From: Glandiceps talaboti
Taxonomy: Eukaryota > Hemichordata > Enteropneusta > Spengelidae
Direction of reading: 5' to 3'
Length of the DNA stretch: 64,000 nt
Assembly (NCBI RefSeq): GCF_964340395.1
Contig: NC_135550.1
Location: 16,597,484 to 16,661,483, forward strand
Below are positions 1 through 11,067 of this stretch, in pieces. The translations under genes and the position numbers were made by a program. Position 1 is the stretch's first letter. Every line of letters starts with the position of its first letter. Under the pieces are notes generated by a model. The model worked only from the letters and a program-made list of their open reading frames with translations, ran no database searches and was not told the DNA's origin.

Positions 1-377
1 ATTAGGCTTTTAATGAGTTAATAAAGGAAGAAAATTTAGCTAAAAATGACTACATTTACATAAATTAAATTGAGATGCCATAAATAATCACTACCAATCA
101 CCATCTTGAGACAGCAAGTGTTCATAGGAATGTAGTTGGTTTATGTGACGGAATAACATAACACTTAGATGTACAATGTATTAACATTGAAATTATAATA
201 TTCATAACAGTGCATTATCAACTAACTTAATACAAACATTGGGCAACCAAAATTCTGATGATGAGATTTCAAGTCAAATTTCTTGCATAAACGTTAAACA
301 AATCAGCAAGTTAGCACAACTATTAGAAAAGATGCATGTAGGATGGTCGTGATGAGCCAAAGAAAAAAAATAAGTAC

Positions 378-2950
378 CTCCAAACTTCTTGGACAGTTCT
401 TTAGTAAAGAGAACATTTGCGAGTTTGCTGCGTGAATATGCGAGCACTCTGTTGTAGCTCTTCTCACAACCTAGATCATCAAACTGTATTGACACTCCCT
501 TATGTCCCATCGATGAGACTGTGACAATCCGACTTGGAGCAGACTTCTTCAATAAGTCAATCAAGAGGTTGGTCAGAAGGAAGTGACCTAGTAAGAAGGA
601 AAAAGTACACATACATATGTAAATGTAAAAGATGTAAAAACAGACTATTTTACAATGCACATGGAATAGTGTTCCTCAATGATAACCCAACCACTTTTGT
701 ACACAAATATTAAAAGGCAATAATATGTATACTGGACAGTTGCAAACTCCGGGTATTTGCAAAGTGAATGAAAGTGCATAATAAAACACCAGTATGAATG
801 CAAATACAACCAGTGAAAGGCAAGTATTTATATGAAGACATTAATTAAATTAATCACACTTGGCACAGTATGTTGTAACTAAAAGAGACTGTCCGTTAGA
901 TTTCTTAGTTTGATATAAACAGTTTTATTGCCTCTTTATGTGTACAGGAAATGCCATTAACATGCAAGGTACTATGGAAATGTTACCATAGTTCCCTCAG
1001 CAATTATTTTTATTTCTTGGTGAGTGTGAGAACTATTTGTTGTAATGGCAGCCATTCATTAATTGAAAATACTGAAATGAAATTTACAGACCGAAAGGTA
1101 AATATGTTTCAAATGTAATGTTTAATAGTGTGTGAACATTTTCTTGTATGTACAGTGCATATGTGAACAAAAGCTGTGCCAGGCAGACTAACAAGAAAGC
1201 CCAGCTGGCTAATCGATTGATTCCCTGCAGATCAGCAAAGTAATTAAAAACAAATGAAAAGGATAAAATTGAATGATAAAAATATTTAAATGCAAATAAA
1301 GATGTAATAGCCAAGGCCCTATCAGTTAAATCCCAACAAAGAGAAACCTGGCATGCTGAAAGCGTCAAACATATCTCATTAATATCTGATGAAAAAGGAG
1401 GTCTATATAGGCTTCAATTCATTCATCGTATTTCACATCTGCTTCTGTCTGTTTCATTTTATACACATACAAGCCAGGTGGAACGTGTTTGAACAGTAAC
1501 CACTGGTTATTCTATGTCACTACAAATCGTGTCGACATCACTGGTTCTGATATGTTCAAAATTGCCACTATTTTTCCTGATTTTTCCTGATTTTTCATAA
1601 CTCATGCTTGTGGATCAAGGTATAATTATGTTACTCATTGATTCATTCAGCCAGAAAATACCTGTAACACAAAGGTTTTGTCACTACTTGTTGTCCGGCC
1701 CTAACATGTAGGTAACTTGTATTTCCTTGGCTGAACAATGTACGGATAAATATCAAATTATTTGGATTGAGCTGTGCTGGACAAATGCACAGTGTTTATC
1801 ATGAACTGAACCAATTTGAAATTGAACTCTAGCTTTTGTATGGATATTGAGACAAAACAATTTCAAAGCTATGAAATTAAACCAATCTGGCTATTTGACC
1901 TTGAAGGAGACATTCAAAGTCAAAGGTCAAGGTCTTAAATGAAATCTGATATTTGATAAAATGGGTATAGTCACTTGACCATACTACTGATAAACATGTA
2001 CAAAATAGTTTCATTATAAATGAAATACCTAAATGATTGACTCCAAAGTGCATCTCAAAACCATCAACAGTCTTCATATATGGACACCACATCACACCAG
2101 CATTATTGATGAGAATATCTAGCCTGGATTCCTCTGTGATAGTAATAACAACATAACAATGGTAATCATTTCCATGTCATCGCAGCATTGCATTAATTGT
2201 TACACCTGGCACAGACCTTTATATCTGTACAACAGCCCTATATAACTTTAATATCATCAACTCCCATGTGTGCATACAATACATTACCGGCTATGTAAAT
2301 GCATAGGATTAAATCATTCATGTGACAATTTCATCCTACCAGGTGCCCATCTATACAGCTGGTTGACTGGACCTACTGGTAGTTCAAATCTCTGTCAAGG
2401 ACTTTAAGCCAGTCACTATATCAAACAGTAAACATGAAGCTCAAACTGACTATATGAAGATTCTGAGTCAGCTACTCGTAACTGTTCAACTATCATGATT
2501 TCACAAAGTAGATATTTTGTAGGAAAAAAGTCACTGATAATGTCCAATAATGCAAATAAGACATGATATTACTTTAGCCCTACCTTTGTTAATCTCCTTG
2601 GCAAATGTTTGGACAGATTCCAATGAAGCCAAATCTAACTTCTTAACAATGACATTTTCATTGTCTGCAAGTTGCTTGATGTTATTGGCAGTTTTATTAG
2701 CTTTCTGTAAGTCTCTGCAAGCCATTATCACACGGGCACCTGTTAAAGAAATGCTTACTTTTAATATATTGAGGTGTTAGCATCTTTATACTTTGTACCA
2801 TAATTTCTACAATCATGACTTGATGGTGTTTCACTTTGTTATCTGACTTGCTTTGCCAATTTCATGTTTATTTGCACAAAAATGTTGTAATTTTGTTATT
2901 TGTAAAAAAAAAAAAAAGGTAATTTGTTATGTGTAAAAAACGTTGTTGTT

Positions 2951-2981
<31 letters not shown>

Positions 2982-5900
2982 CATCCCATTCGTACCTGGT
3001 CCTTCTGAAAATCTCAGCAAGAGCACAGACAGTGAATCAATAAATATTAGGATGTCAGTTCAATTGTATTAAAAATGAGTTGAAGTGTTGGAATGTTAAT
3101 ACCCTATGTTTCCCGAATCTGACATGAAAAAAGTACGCCCTCTTTGGCCAGACCTAAAAACACAACTTCAACAGAATGGTAAGATGGCAACATCATTATG
3201 CCTGTATCAGAGTGGAAATCATAATATTGCTTAAAATAACGATTATGAATATTGAAAGCATCACCAATATGTGCACATATACTCACTTTTTTCACTTTTT
3301 TAACAGACCAATCACTCGTACGATGAGAAACATTAATTTCAAAAGGGTCATTGGATAAGGAGGATTTTCTAACATAATATGCAACAGTACAAATAATTCA
3401 ATTCATCTGTATATTCTTTCAAGTAATGTGAATGTATACCTCTTTTTGCCATATCCAAAGCTGTCTCTTTACCAATGCCTGTGTTGGCACCAGTAACAAT
3501 AACTGTTTTACCATCAAGTCTGGTTGTACTCGTACACACACCCCCTTTGAAGAACTTTCTGTATTTATAAATATATAAAATGAATTTATAATCAACAAAG
3601 GGAGAAAAAACAAAAACTAACATTAGTTTCATTTACATAAACAGGAAGTTCAAAAGTGAGATATGGACAAAACCCTATTTTGGCTATGTCAACTTGTACA
3701 AAATGCATACACATGACACACCAAAAGCATATCAACATTAGCCTGTCTACATCACTGATCTGTGTACATGATAATTCTCACCCAGCCTGTCTACATCACT
3801 GATCTGTGCCTATGATAACTCCCCCAGCCTGTCTACATCACTGATCTGTGTACATGATAACTCTCATCCAGCCTGTCTACATCACTGATCTGTGCCTATG
3901 ATAGCTTTCAGCCAGCCTGTCTACATCACTGATCTGTGTCTATGATAACTCTCATCCAGCGTGTCTACAATGTACATCACTGATCTGTGTCTATGATAAC
4001 TCTCACCCAGCATGTCTACATCACTGATCTGTGTCTATGATAACTCTCATCCAGCGTGTCTACATCACTGATCTGTGTCTATGATAACTCACCCAGCCTG
4101 TCTACATCACTGATCTGTGTACATGATAACTCACCCAGCCTGTCTACATCGCTGATCTGTGTCTATGATAGCTCTCACCCAGCCTGTCTACATTGCTGAT
4201 CTGTGTCTATGATAGCTCTCACCCAGCCTGTCTACATCACTGATCTGTGTACATGATAATTCTCACCCAGTCTGTCTACATCACTGATCCATGTCTATGA
4301 AAACCAAGCCTGTCTACATTGCTGCTCTGTGCATCTATGAATTTATGATTGTTCTCACCTAGTCTGTCTACATTGCTGATCTGTGTCTACGATAGCTCTT
4401 GCCTACACTCAGCTTGTTATAGATCATATACATGTATCAAGTGGGTATTGCTATTTCAAAATATTCCCATAACCTGGTTGGTCAAAGTGGGGAACAATTA
4501 TCTACATCAGACTATTTGATTATTCAAATGAAGTCATTATGTAAATGAGCATGTGTAACTACAACCCCTAAAATGTACCTAATGTATGAAGTGTTACAAT
4601 AGACATGCTGTAAGATGCAAATATTATGTAAATCTAAACGTATACAGGTATTCTAATATGGCTTTTTGGGGTGTGACTATAACTTAATCAGGTTGAATGG
4701 ACTACTGTAACCCGGGACTGTAACAATTATCATATAAAGTGTTGGTTGTCTGTGATACAACAAAATAAAGAAAAAGTAACTCCAAATTCATGTAATTATC
4801 CAATTGCAACATAAATTATGCTCATATTGTAAAATGCTAATCTGTAATTGTGTTATGCCACCACTCTAGCAGACACCAGGCTCACTCAGTGACTCTAAGA
4901 TATCATGTGTAAATTCACCCTGTACATGTATGTATCATACAGCTGCCACCAACATCTGTACTGAATGAGGCATTTCCTAACACACTCTAACCTGAGTCCT
5001 CACTGCAGACAATCAAATATAGTTATGTCACGGGTTCAAATGTTACAGCCAATCAAATATATCATTATGCTAATTCATGTTAATTTTGCTTGCCAGCTAT
5101 CCTAACATCCTGTCACTAATATTGATGTATGGTTTCAGTCCTCAAGTCTGTCTGGTATTTTATCAAGTACCAGCTTATACAAACACTTTTGTATCATTGT
5201 AAAAATAGTACTTATTGTGCCATGTGTTGACATTTACCTGTTCTGACAGTCTGTAGTCTGCTACTAGAAAACACACAACTAAAATGTTTGAAAAAATCTA
5301 GCCAAGTGTAACCACACTAAGTTATATTTCAGAAAACAACTTGACTTTCAAAAAGTACATGCAGTGAAAATGTTGATGTACAAAGGATTTAATTTTATGA
5401 GCATGATGGTAATAGTGTAAATACTATAGAAGTTACAAGGTGTGTATGTGTTTACGATTCATTTCATTTATCTTAATTGTGAAATCCTTGTCGTAAACAG
5501 CATCTCAACCTGGTGATTGGCAAGTATCACCATGACAACTAAATTTGTTCTAATCACAAGACACAGAAATATTTAAAATGTGTTTACACAATGACCTCAG
5601 TTTGAACTTACAACTTACACTGTGATGTGAATTATTAGTATAGATATTAATGATAGTTTAAATGCAGGGCACGTACAACACGTATCTCAATGCAGACAAC
5701 AGAACTGCAAGTCATAGCAGTTAAGATTAAGGGCGCCTTCAGTATTTACAAGGGGGGAGGGCCGGAGGAAATCACACATGGTCTGTTAAGTAAAACATGA
5801 CCCCCCCCCATCTCCATTTGTCAAAAGTCACCCTCCCCTTTGTCCCTTGTAAAACATGACCCTCCCCATGACAATTGCATAAACTGAATGTTAATCAATA

Positions 5901-8566
5901 TTCCCATTATATGTATAAATACAAATTGAATGATTTTGACTTTGTATTAGAAAGCAATATTTCTACATATAAAGTGACAAACAGTAAAAGACTGGCTAGT
6001 TACCCTTCTCGTATAATCATACACAATCTAGTTAGTATCTAAAACGTGCTTTCCATGTTGTGCATACTCTGCCTGATCTGGGCACGTGTAAAAGTTCCCT
6101 AATATCATTGTCATCATCATCACCTTCACCTTCAGTATTGCCATTTTTATCAGTGTCACCCTAATCTGACTCACTGGTATTACTTGAGTCAGTATGTGTA
6201 TCACTGTCCGTGTTCTCTATGACATTCAAAACTAAATCATCATCATAATCATCATCATCATCATCACCTTCACCTTCAGTATTGCCATTATCAGTGTCAC
6301 CCTAATCTGACTCACTGGTACTACTTGAGTCAGTACATGTATCACTGTCCGTGTTCTCTATGAAATTCAAAACTAAATCATCATCATCATCATCATCATC
6401 ATCACTGCTACCATCACCATCATATTTTAACAACAACATTCACGTACAGTGTGAGTGATAAGGTGAGATGGGTACACTCAACAAAATGCATCATTTTATT
6501 AAACAATTTTCTTACAATATATGTATTTTAATTTTTTCATTTTTGCATGTAAAGTACTCGTAAAAATAAATGTTGAGTGCTCATCTCACTTTTACATCTC
6601 AAAACACACAAAACAAATTGACAATAATTGAATCTTCAATTTGGTCACAAAACTACGGATTGTAAAATGTGACCCTCCCCCAAACTTTGTAATGCAAAAT
6701 ATGACCCTCCCCCAAGAACAGGTTTGTAAAATGTGACCCACCCCAGATTCCTCCAGCCCTCCCCCCCCCCTTGTAAATACTGAAGGCTCCCTAATTTACA
6801 TGTCTTGCTGTTAGGTGTGTATGCTAAGTGTATAATTGCACTTGGGAAGTCAAGATCAGTTGTACTTGCATGTAGTGTTATATGCTCATAATCACAAATT
6901 GTCACATTAGCCATTTAATTAACAATTGTGTATGGACCATAAAACTTTTCATGCCCCAATTAGTAAGCAATATATTGTCATGTATCCTAAATTACAATCT
7001 ACTTGCTAGCACTGAAAAGACCAGACTCTGGACTCCCCTGACCAAGAGTCGCAAAATGATAGCTAGTAGGTGATGCATACAAAGATGAACTACATGATGA
7101 CTTGCAAGTTGCAGACTTCAGTGCCTTAAAAGTTCAGATAAGGAATGAATTAAATTTTAGGTGTGAGAAACAGTTGGTGGAGCAGTTAGTTAATAAGAAA
7201 AAGTTGGTCCTATATGACAGAAATACCTTATTTCATCTTTATATATCAGCCCTTATATATGGTTCCACTGATAATATAATACTAATGAGAGAACATTAGA
7301 TCAAAACCCCTGGCTTTTAAAATCGAAGGCATACCTGATCAAATACAGCACTCCAATGGTAGCAATGCCGACCAGTGCAACCACACTTAGAATATCTGCC
7401 ATGATGCTGGGTGTTGTGTGTGTGAGGTCCTACACTCAAATGATTCGTGTGCACCACTTTAATTATGAGCTAATGTGATGTAGTCAACACAGGAGTGCCA
7501 AACCAAACAAATATTTCAGTCTAGTCAGGTCCCAAAGACATTTCAATTAGTATACGAAGAGAAACTAGGTCATGTCACAGACACATCATCTCACAGACCA
7601 CAAGGGCTGAGAAGTGGCCAATGAATGTATTAATTCACAGTTCTATTCTTATTTGTATGTTATATTAACTATATATCATTTTTCAGGATGCCATCATATT
7701 CTTTGCGAGTACGTTTTTTTTGGATGGTTTGTCAGCTCTAAAGCGGCCTGTGATTAAATTACTGCAACTTGTGTATGTGTTCTTCATTTTCTTTTGTGAT
7801 AGTTTCAACCAATTAAATAGATGAAGACAATGGCAAATGAATACATGACATATCTTGAATGCAATAAAAACGATGATGAACACAACCATGGTGGTATCCT
7901 GGTGGCAGTGTAAACAAAATTGTAGTTACACACTTGTGTGTCTTGATGTACTTTGTTATTAGCAGGACTGTACATACAAGCCTTATCCCAGAGTGTTTTG
8001 ACTGTATGATTGACAGCTATCACCATGACAACAATTGTTCAGATGACCAGAATGAAGAAATGAGTTCAGTAATATTTACATTTCTAATCTACATAATGAC
8101 CACAATTTGAACTTCTAATATACAGCTAATTATAAAATAGAACTCGTCGGTAATTAATAAAATCTCAGTCAGGGTGTTGTGCATGTAACTTGTTACAATA
8201 TATGCAATGTATTAGCAGCAGTTCACGTACTGAACACCCTCCCCCACCCACAGGAGCTGCAGCTGGCGCTGCAGCGTTGTACGTGCTTCGCAATGGCTAG
8301 GCGACCCTTGGAGTCGCCCTCTAGTGGTAAACTTAGCAACAGCGCCAGCGCTTGGATCCCCACTCCCCCGACCCACCCCCATCTTTGGGTTCTTCACGTA
8401 CAGCCCATCCCACTCTCTCGACCCTCCCACGAGTCGCAAATATGCATCATTCATGGGCATGCAACCTACATATAATGTAAACTTCTTATTCCAAAGCATA
8501 CCTGAGTAAATATAGCACTCCAACGGCAGCAATGCCTACCACTACGATCACAACTGTACCTGCCAT
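378..8566 (-). CDS. Retinol dehydrogenase 11/12-like short-chain dehydrogenase, 3' end off the window
   Basis: Probable NADP-dependent retinal/retinol oxidoreductase of the RDH11-14 group, anchored in the ER membrane. Minus-strand exons: alternative first exons 8566-8502 or 7402-7335, then 3558-3440, 2739-2584, 2133-2029 and 587-378. All have GT/AG borders and matching phases. The roughly 219 residues visible give an N-terminal hydrophobic anchor (residues 1-23), then a RKFFKGGVC junction like RDH11/12. They also show the cofactor motif TGANTGIG (about 45-52), NNAGVM (about 124-129), the catalytic serine in VTVSS (about 174-175) and YSRSK (Y about 200, K about 204). The C-terminal third (substrate loop, HPG motif) must lie left of position 1, since the exon at 587-378 ends in a good donor and nothing suitable follows. 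RKFF and GVNHLGHFLLT favour RDH11/12 over RDH13. Family assignment is strong; the exact orthologue is unresolved. Confidence 0.9.
2341..2430. repeat. Possible tRNA-derived SINE fragment
   Basis: Intronic sequence with a box-B-like GTAGTTCAAATCTC at about 2379-2392, preceded by a CAGCTGGTTGACTGG stretch. It has the look of a degraded SINE head. No clear A box, tail or target duplication is visible, so this is a weak call. Confidence 0.25.
2941..2983. repeat. (GTT)n microsatellite
   Basis: Run of GTT triplets in an RDH intron, just after a short poly-A tract. Confidence 0.9.
3738..4410. repeat. 44-bp minisatellite in RDH intron
   Basis: About 15 diverged copies of a roughly 44-bp unit containing CCTGTCTACATCACTGATCT followed by GTGTCTATGATAACTCTCA. 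The first two copies start 44 bases apart (3741 and 3785). Later copies vary in length by a few bases. No coding role. Confidence 0.93.
5730..6792. mobile_element. 1.06-kb non-autonomous inverted-repeat element
   Basis: The left end AGGGCGCCTTCAGTATTTAC and the reverse complement of the right end (AGGGAGCCTTCAGTATTTAC) match as terminal inverted repeats and continue into AAGGGGGG-rich sequence. A TTAA precedes the left end and CTAA closes the right end, so a TTAA target duplication is possible but not intact. Inside are direct repeats of TTGTAAAAYRTGACCCTCCC and a duplicated block of about 140 bp at about 6113-6245 and 6256-6390. No transposase reading frame survives. Confidence 0.72.
6113..6420 (-). 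repeat. Duplicated acidic D/S/T-rich block inside the element
   Basis: Two tandem copies of about 140 bp, each with CATCATCAT runs and CTTCACCTTCAGTATTGCC. On the minus strand each reads as an acidic peptide (runs of Asp, then [18 protein letters not shown]) broken by an in-frame stop. This looks like decayed coding sequence or a low-complexity relic rather than a gene. Confidence 0.5.
7335..7402 (-). CDS. RDH first coding exon, proximal copy (membrane anchor B)
   Basis: Encodes [20 protein letters not shown] then LI and a split Arg codon, one codon longer than the distal copy. The donor CAG|GTATGC and the phase fit the exon at 3558, giving ...LYLIRKFFKGG. The 1.1 kb between the two first exons contains no other RDH exon. 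This argues for alternative first exons rather than two complete genes. Confidence 0.78.
8502..8566 (-). CDS. RDH first coding exon, distal copy (membrane anchor A)
   Basis: Starts ATG GCA GGT and encodes [20 protein letters not shown] plus L and a split Arg codon, a single hydrophobic anchor. It ends in CAG|GTATGC with two bases left over, which fits the phase of the exon at 3558. It is clearly homologous to the exon at 7335-7402: both share the GVLYL(L/I)R end and most bases on each side of the donor. Each is probably a separate promoter and first exon of the same gene. A remnant of a duplicated gene is the alternative. Confidence 0.78.
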
Positions 8567-9321
8567 TACATTAGGGTGGTGTTGGTTATTCGTCGAGCCT
8601 TCGTGTTCGGACCTCAGATGCGCTGATAACGACGAATCTTTCGTTTCGGATTGCCACGTAACTGAACCCCAACTTGGCTAAAGAGGGCGCTATACAGATG
8701 GGCCATGGTACGGTGGTACCAGCGCAGTACCACCAGCGTTATTGTTAGTGCACGTACTACGCGATGGGCAACATAAAAAGTCATTCCTGTTTCAACGGAA
8801 ACTTACTGGGAAGAAACTGTTTGATATCTATTAGAGAAGATATTGGATAGAGACGGAAACTATCTCACCTTATCATAAAATCTTATACCAGAGTATCTCA
8901 AACTGCCTTAGCATAAAACACCATACCACTACCAGAGTATAGCAAACTGGGTGCCTTCACTACACATTATATATGAGAGGGGGGTAATTTCTGTGTTACT
9001 CTGTTGTATTCTTGTTATTCTGTATAGCATTAATCTAACTGCATAGATGGGAAAACATTAATCTGAACTCAAATACTACACTATCAAAAGTATCCCTCAT
9101 TATGGATAATTTGGAGTAAATTCCACCATCTTGCTACATTATCCACAGATCATATCAGAATGAGAAAATAAAATTGATATATTGAGTGATCACAGAGCAA
9201 CATGGTGTGTCTGTTTAGATGAGGAACAGTAACAAGGATGTGGGACACCCCAACACATTGTTTCCTGGAGGGCAATGCCCAAGCAAGTGAAACAGACTTA
9301 GGATGACCCATAGGTCTATTC
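8567..9321. other. Intergenic, upstream of RDH
   Basis: Lies between the distal RDH first exon and the inverted-repeat element at 9322. It presumably holds the RDH distal promoter, directly right of 8566. I see no TATA box or other gene. Confidence 0.5.
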
Positions 9322-9611
9322 CAGGGCTTGAAATTAACTTTTTTCTTTGGTAGTCCTAGTGGGCTACCAGTTTCAGAAATTGTTAGCCCAAGGATTGTGA
9401 CCTGTAGTCCGATATTCCTGAACTGAAAACAGATTAACCTCTATTGGAAATGTGTATTATTAAAATACTTTCATATCCATAAATCTCACATCCTCATCAC
9501 ATAATCAGTGGTAGCCTGAGTGGGCTACCAGCCACAAACTATGATAGCCCAGGGCCCATGACCACAATTGGTAGTCTATGGGCATGGGACTACTGTTAAT
9601 TTCAAGCTCTG
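9322..9611. mobile_element. 290-bp MITE with CAGRGCTTGAAATTAAC ends
   Basis: The left end CAGGGCTTGAAATTAAC and the inverted right end CAGAGCTTGAAATTAAC differ at one base. The element is flanked by a perfect TATTC direct repeat (9317-9321 and 9612-9616). The CAGRG termini resemble hAT-type elements, though a 5-bp rather than 8-bp target duplication is visible. The interior carries two copies of a GTAGCC...GGGCTACCAG motif. A partial relative lies at about 34575-34680. Confidence 0.8.
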
Positions 9612-9745
9612 TATTCATTGGATGAACACTGAATATTCATGACTCTTAAGTGCTTACTACATTCATAGTCATGAATATTCATTTTTCATCTAATACACAT
9701 ACATGTCTGCCAAGTCCCACTTGGCAACAGTGGACTAGAATGGCA
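9612..9745. repeat. Dispersed repeat, copy 1 (GTCATGAATATTC family)
   Basis: Contains GAATATTCATGACT and its inverse AGTCATGAATATTC, then TTCATCTAATACACATACAT and GTCTGCCAAGTCCCA. Related copies lie at about 24255-24350 (inverted) and 46335-46480. Confidence 0.6.
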
Positions 9746-9833
9746 GTGGAAAACGAGTTTCAATTTGGTGTCTTGACAATCACACAAAATTTATGAGATG
9801 TGAAATCATGAAATGACTCTGAAGAACCCAAAG

Positions 9834-9853
9834 TTTATTGAAATGCATTTATT
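9834..9853 (-). terminator. TFB1M polyadenylation signals
   Basis: Two AATAAA hexamers on the minus strand (9853-9848 and 9839-9834) lie 71-90 bases past the TFB1M stop codon, a normal 3' UTR distance. Confidence 0.55.
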
Positions 9854-9923
9854 TCCTGGAGTAGTGTTCCTCTACCTAGAACTAGAAGTTTGCAGATGAA
9901 ATCATAAACATTGTGTCCAGTCT

Positions 9924-10874
9924 TCATCGGTATTCATAGTTCCTAATAGCTGGATATTTTTGGCAAATAGTGCTGTACACATCACAGATCTTATCAAAAT
10001 CATCAATGGACAACCGCGTTGGAGTTGTTGATGGATCAATACCCGTTGTCTCAAAAACTAAATCTACCATGTCCTCATAGTCATATGGAAAGAGAATTTC
10101 AACACCTCTCTTGCAATATTTCTGGCGAAAGTGAAACACACATCTTACAACTTTTTCAACAAGTTTGAAGGAACATGGAATTAACGGATGTATTCTCGGT
10201 ATAAAGTGGACCACTCCGACATCAACTTCTGGTTTGGGTACAAACGCAGAACCAGGTATGGTAAAACAGTGTTGGACCTCGCAAAGACTTTGGGCCATGA
10301 TTGACAGTCTGCTCCGCTGGGGGTCTCCAACGTCTGCTGAAAGCCGTTCAGCTACCTCCTTTTGGAAGGTAAGAGTCATTCGTGTACGTCGTCCATCGCT
10401 GAAAGCACCCTGCTGGGTGGAGATGTCCTCAAGCCACTTAATTATCAAAGGTGTCGATACATTAAATGGTAAATTGCCGATGATGTGCGTATTTGTAAAA
10501 TCGGTGTCCCCTCCCTTACTGTCCATCCGAAATATTCTATCCACGTTATACTTTAGAATATCAGCACAAATAATGTCCATCCTTCCTTCAGAGGCATCGG
10601 CTAACAACTGTAAACTTGGTATAAACCTCCGATCTTTCTCGATTACAGTCACGTGTTTCGCACCAGCATTTAAGATAGATCTAGTAATACCACCAGGTCC
10701 AGGCCCTACCTCGCACACTACTGAATCCTGTAAGTTCCCAGCGCTGCGTACTATCTTGTTTGTTAAGTTCACATCCAATAGGAAATTTTGTGCCAGTTGT
10801 TTTTGTGCTCTCAATCCGTACATTCGGATGATGTCACGGATGGTTGGCAATGGTGGTAGTCTCAGACGGGTCAT
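9924..10874 (-). CDS. TFB1M: Mitochondrial dimethyladenosine transferase 1 (KsgA/Dim1 family), single exon
   Basis: Transfers methyl groups from S-adenosylmethionine to two adjacent adenines of the 12S rRNA helix 45 loop in the mitochondrial small ribosomal subunit. The 316-residue frame is uninterrupted. Near the N-terminus is QKQLAQNFLLD. The SAM-binding motif I is EVGPGPGG (55-62), followed by an acidic IEKD (78-81) and CADIL (103-107). The catalytic NLPFNVS (134-140) and FVPKPEVDVGVVHF further on are typical of the family. Length is slightly below the human protein (346). The start is the first ATG in frame, in AAC ATG ACC context; no long mitochondrial presequence is obvious before the IRDIIRMYGL block, as in other TFB1M proteins. 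There are no introns, whereas vertebrate genes have several. Transcribed away from DPF from a shared promoter region. Confidence 0.96.
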   Translation of the reverse strand: MTRLRLPPLPTIRDIIRMYGLRAQKQLAQNFLLDVNLTNKIVRSAGNLQDSVVCEVGPGPGGITRSILNAGAKHVTVIEKDRRFIPSLQLLADASEGRMDIICADILKYNVDRIFRMDSKGGDTDFTNTHIIGNLPFNVSTPLIIKWLEDISTQQGAFSDGRRTRMTLTFQKEVAERLSADVGDPQRSRLSIMAQSLCEVQHCFTIPGSAFVPKPEVDVGVVHFIPRIHPLIPCSFKLVEKVVRCVFHFRQKYCKRGVEILFPYDYEDMVDLVFETTGIDPSTTPTRLSIDDFDKICDVYSTICQKYPAIRNYEYR

Positions 10875-11067
10875 GTTTGGTTCTAACTATGTTTCCGTTC
10901 GCTCACTGTGTTGAATCAAATACCTGGTTGTCCAGAGTGATCTGTGCTTGTATCTACGCCTGTGTCTATGCACATTGCAATCAATCGCCATGTGTCGAAC
11001 TGTAGCACACTGCCCCTTAGTCGGATGCGGAAGTTGGGCGCCACCAACGGAAAGCAGGAGAACTATC
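10875..11067. promoter_or_regulatory. Bidirectional promoter of TFB1M and DPF
   Basis: The two start codons are only 193 bp apart on opposite strands. There is no TATA box. GCGGAAGT at 11027-11034 fits the ETS/GABP (NRF-2) consensus and sits about 35 bases before the DPF start. Human TFB1M is known to depend on NRF-type sites, so conservation of such a site is plausible. Both 5' UTRs must be short or overlap. Confidence 0.65.

Noticed and set aside
1084-1368. 94-residue hydrophobic minus-strand frame in an RDH intron
   Set aside because: No splice borders in phase with RDH exons; the RDH exons at 2133-2029 and 587-378 join directly across it.
6645-6914. 89-residue minus-strand frame with Gly-rich repeats
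   Set aside because: Overlaps the right end of the inverted-repeat element and arises from CCCTCCCC direct repeats; no start context or similarity.
10165-10914. 249-residue plus-strand frame opposite TFB1M
   Set aside because: Antisense shadow of a well-supported conserved gene; no recognisable domain.
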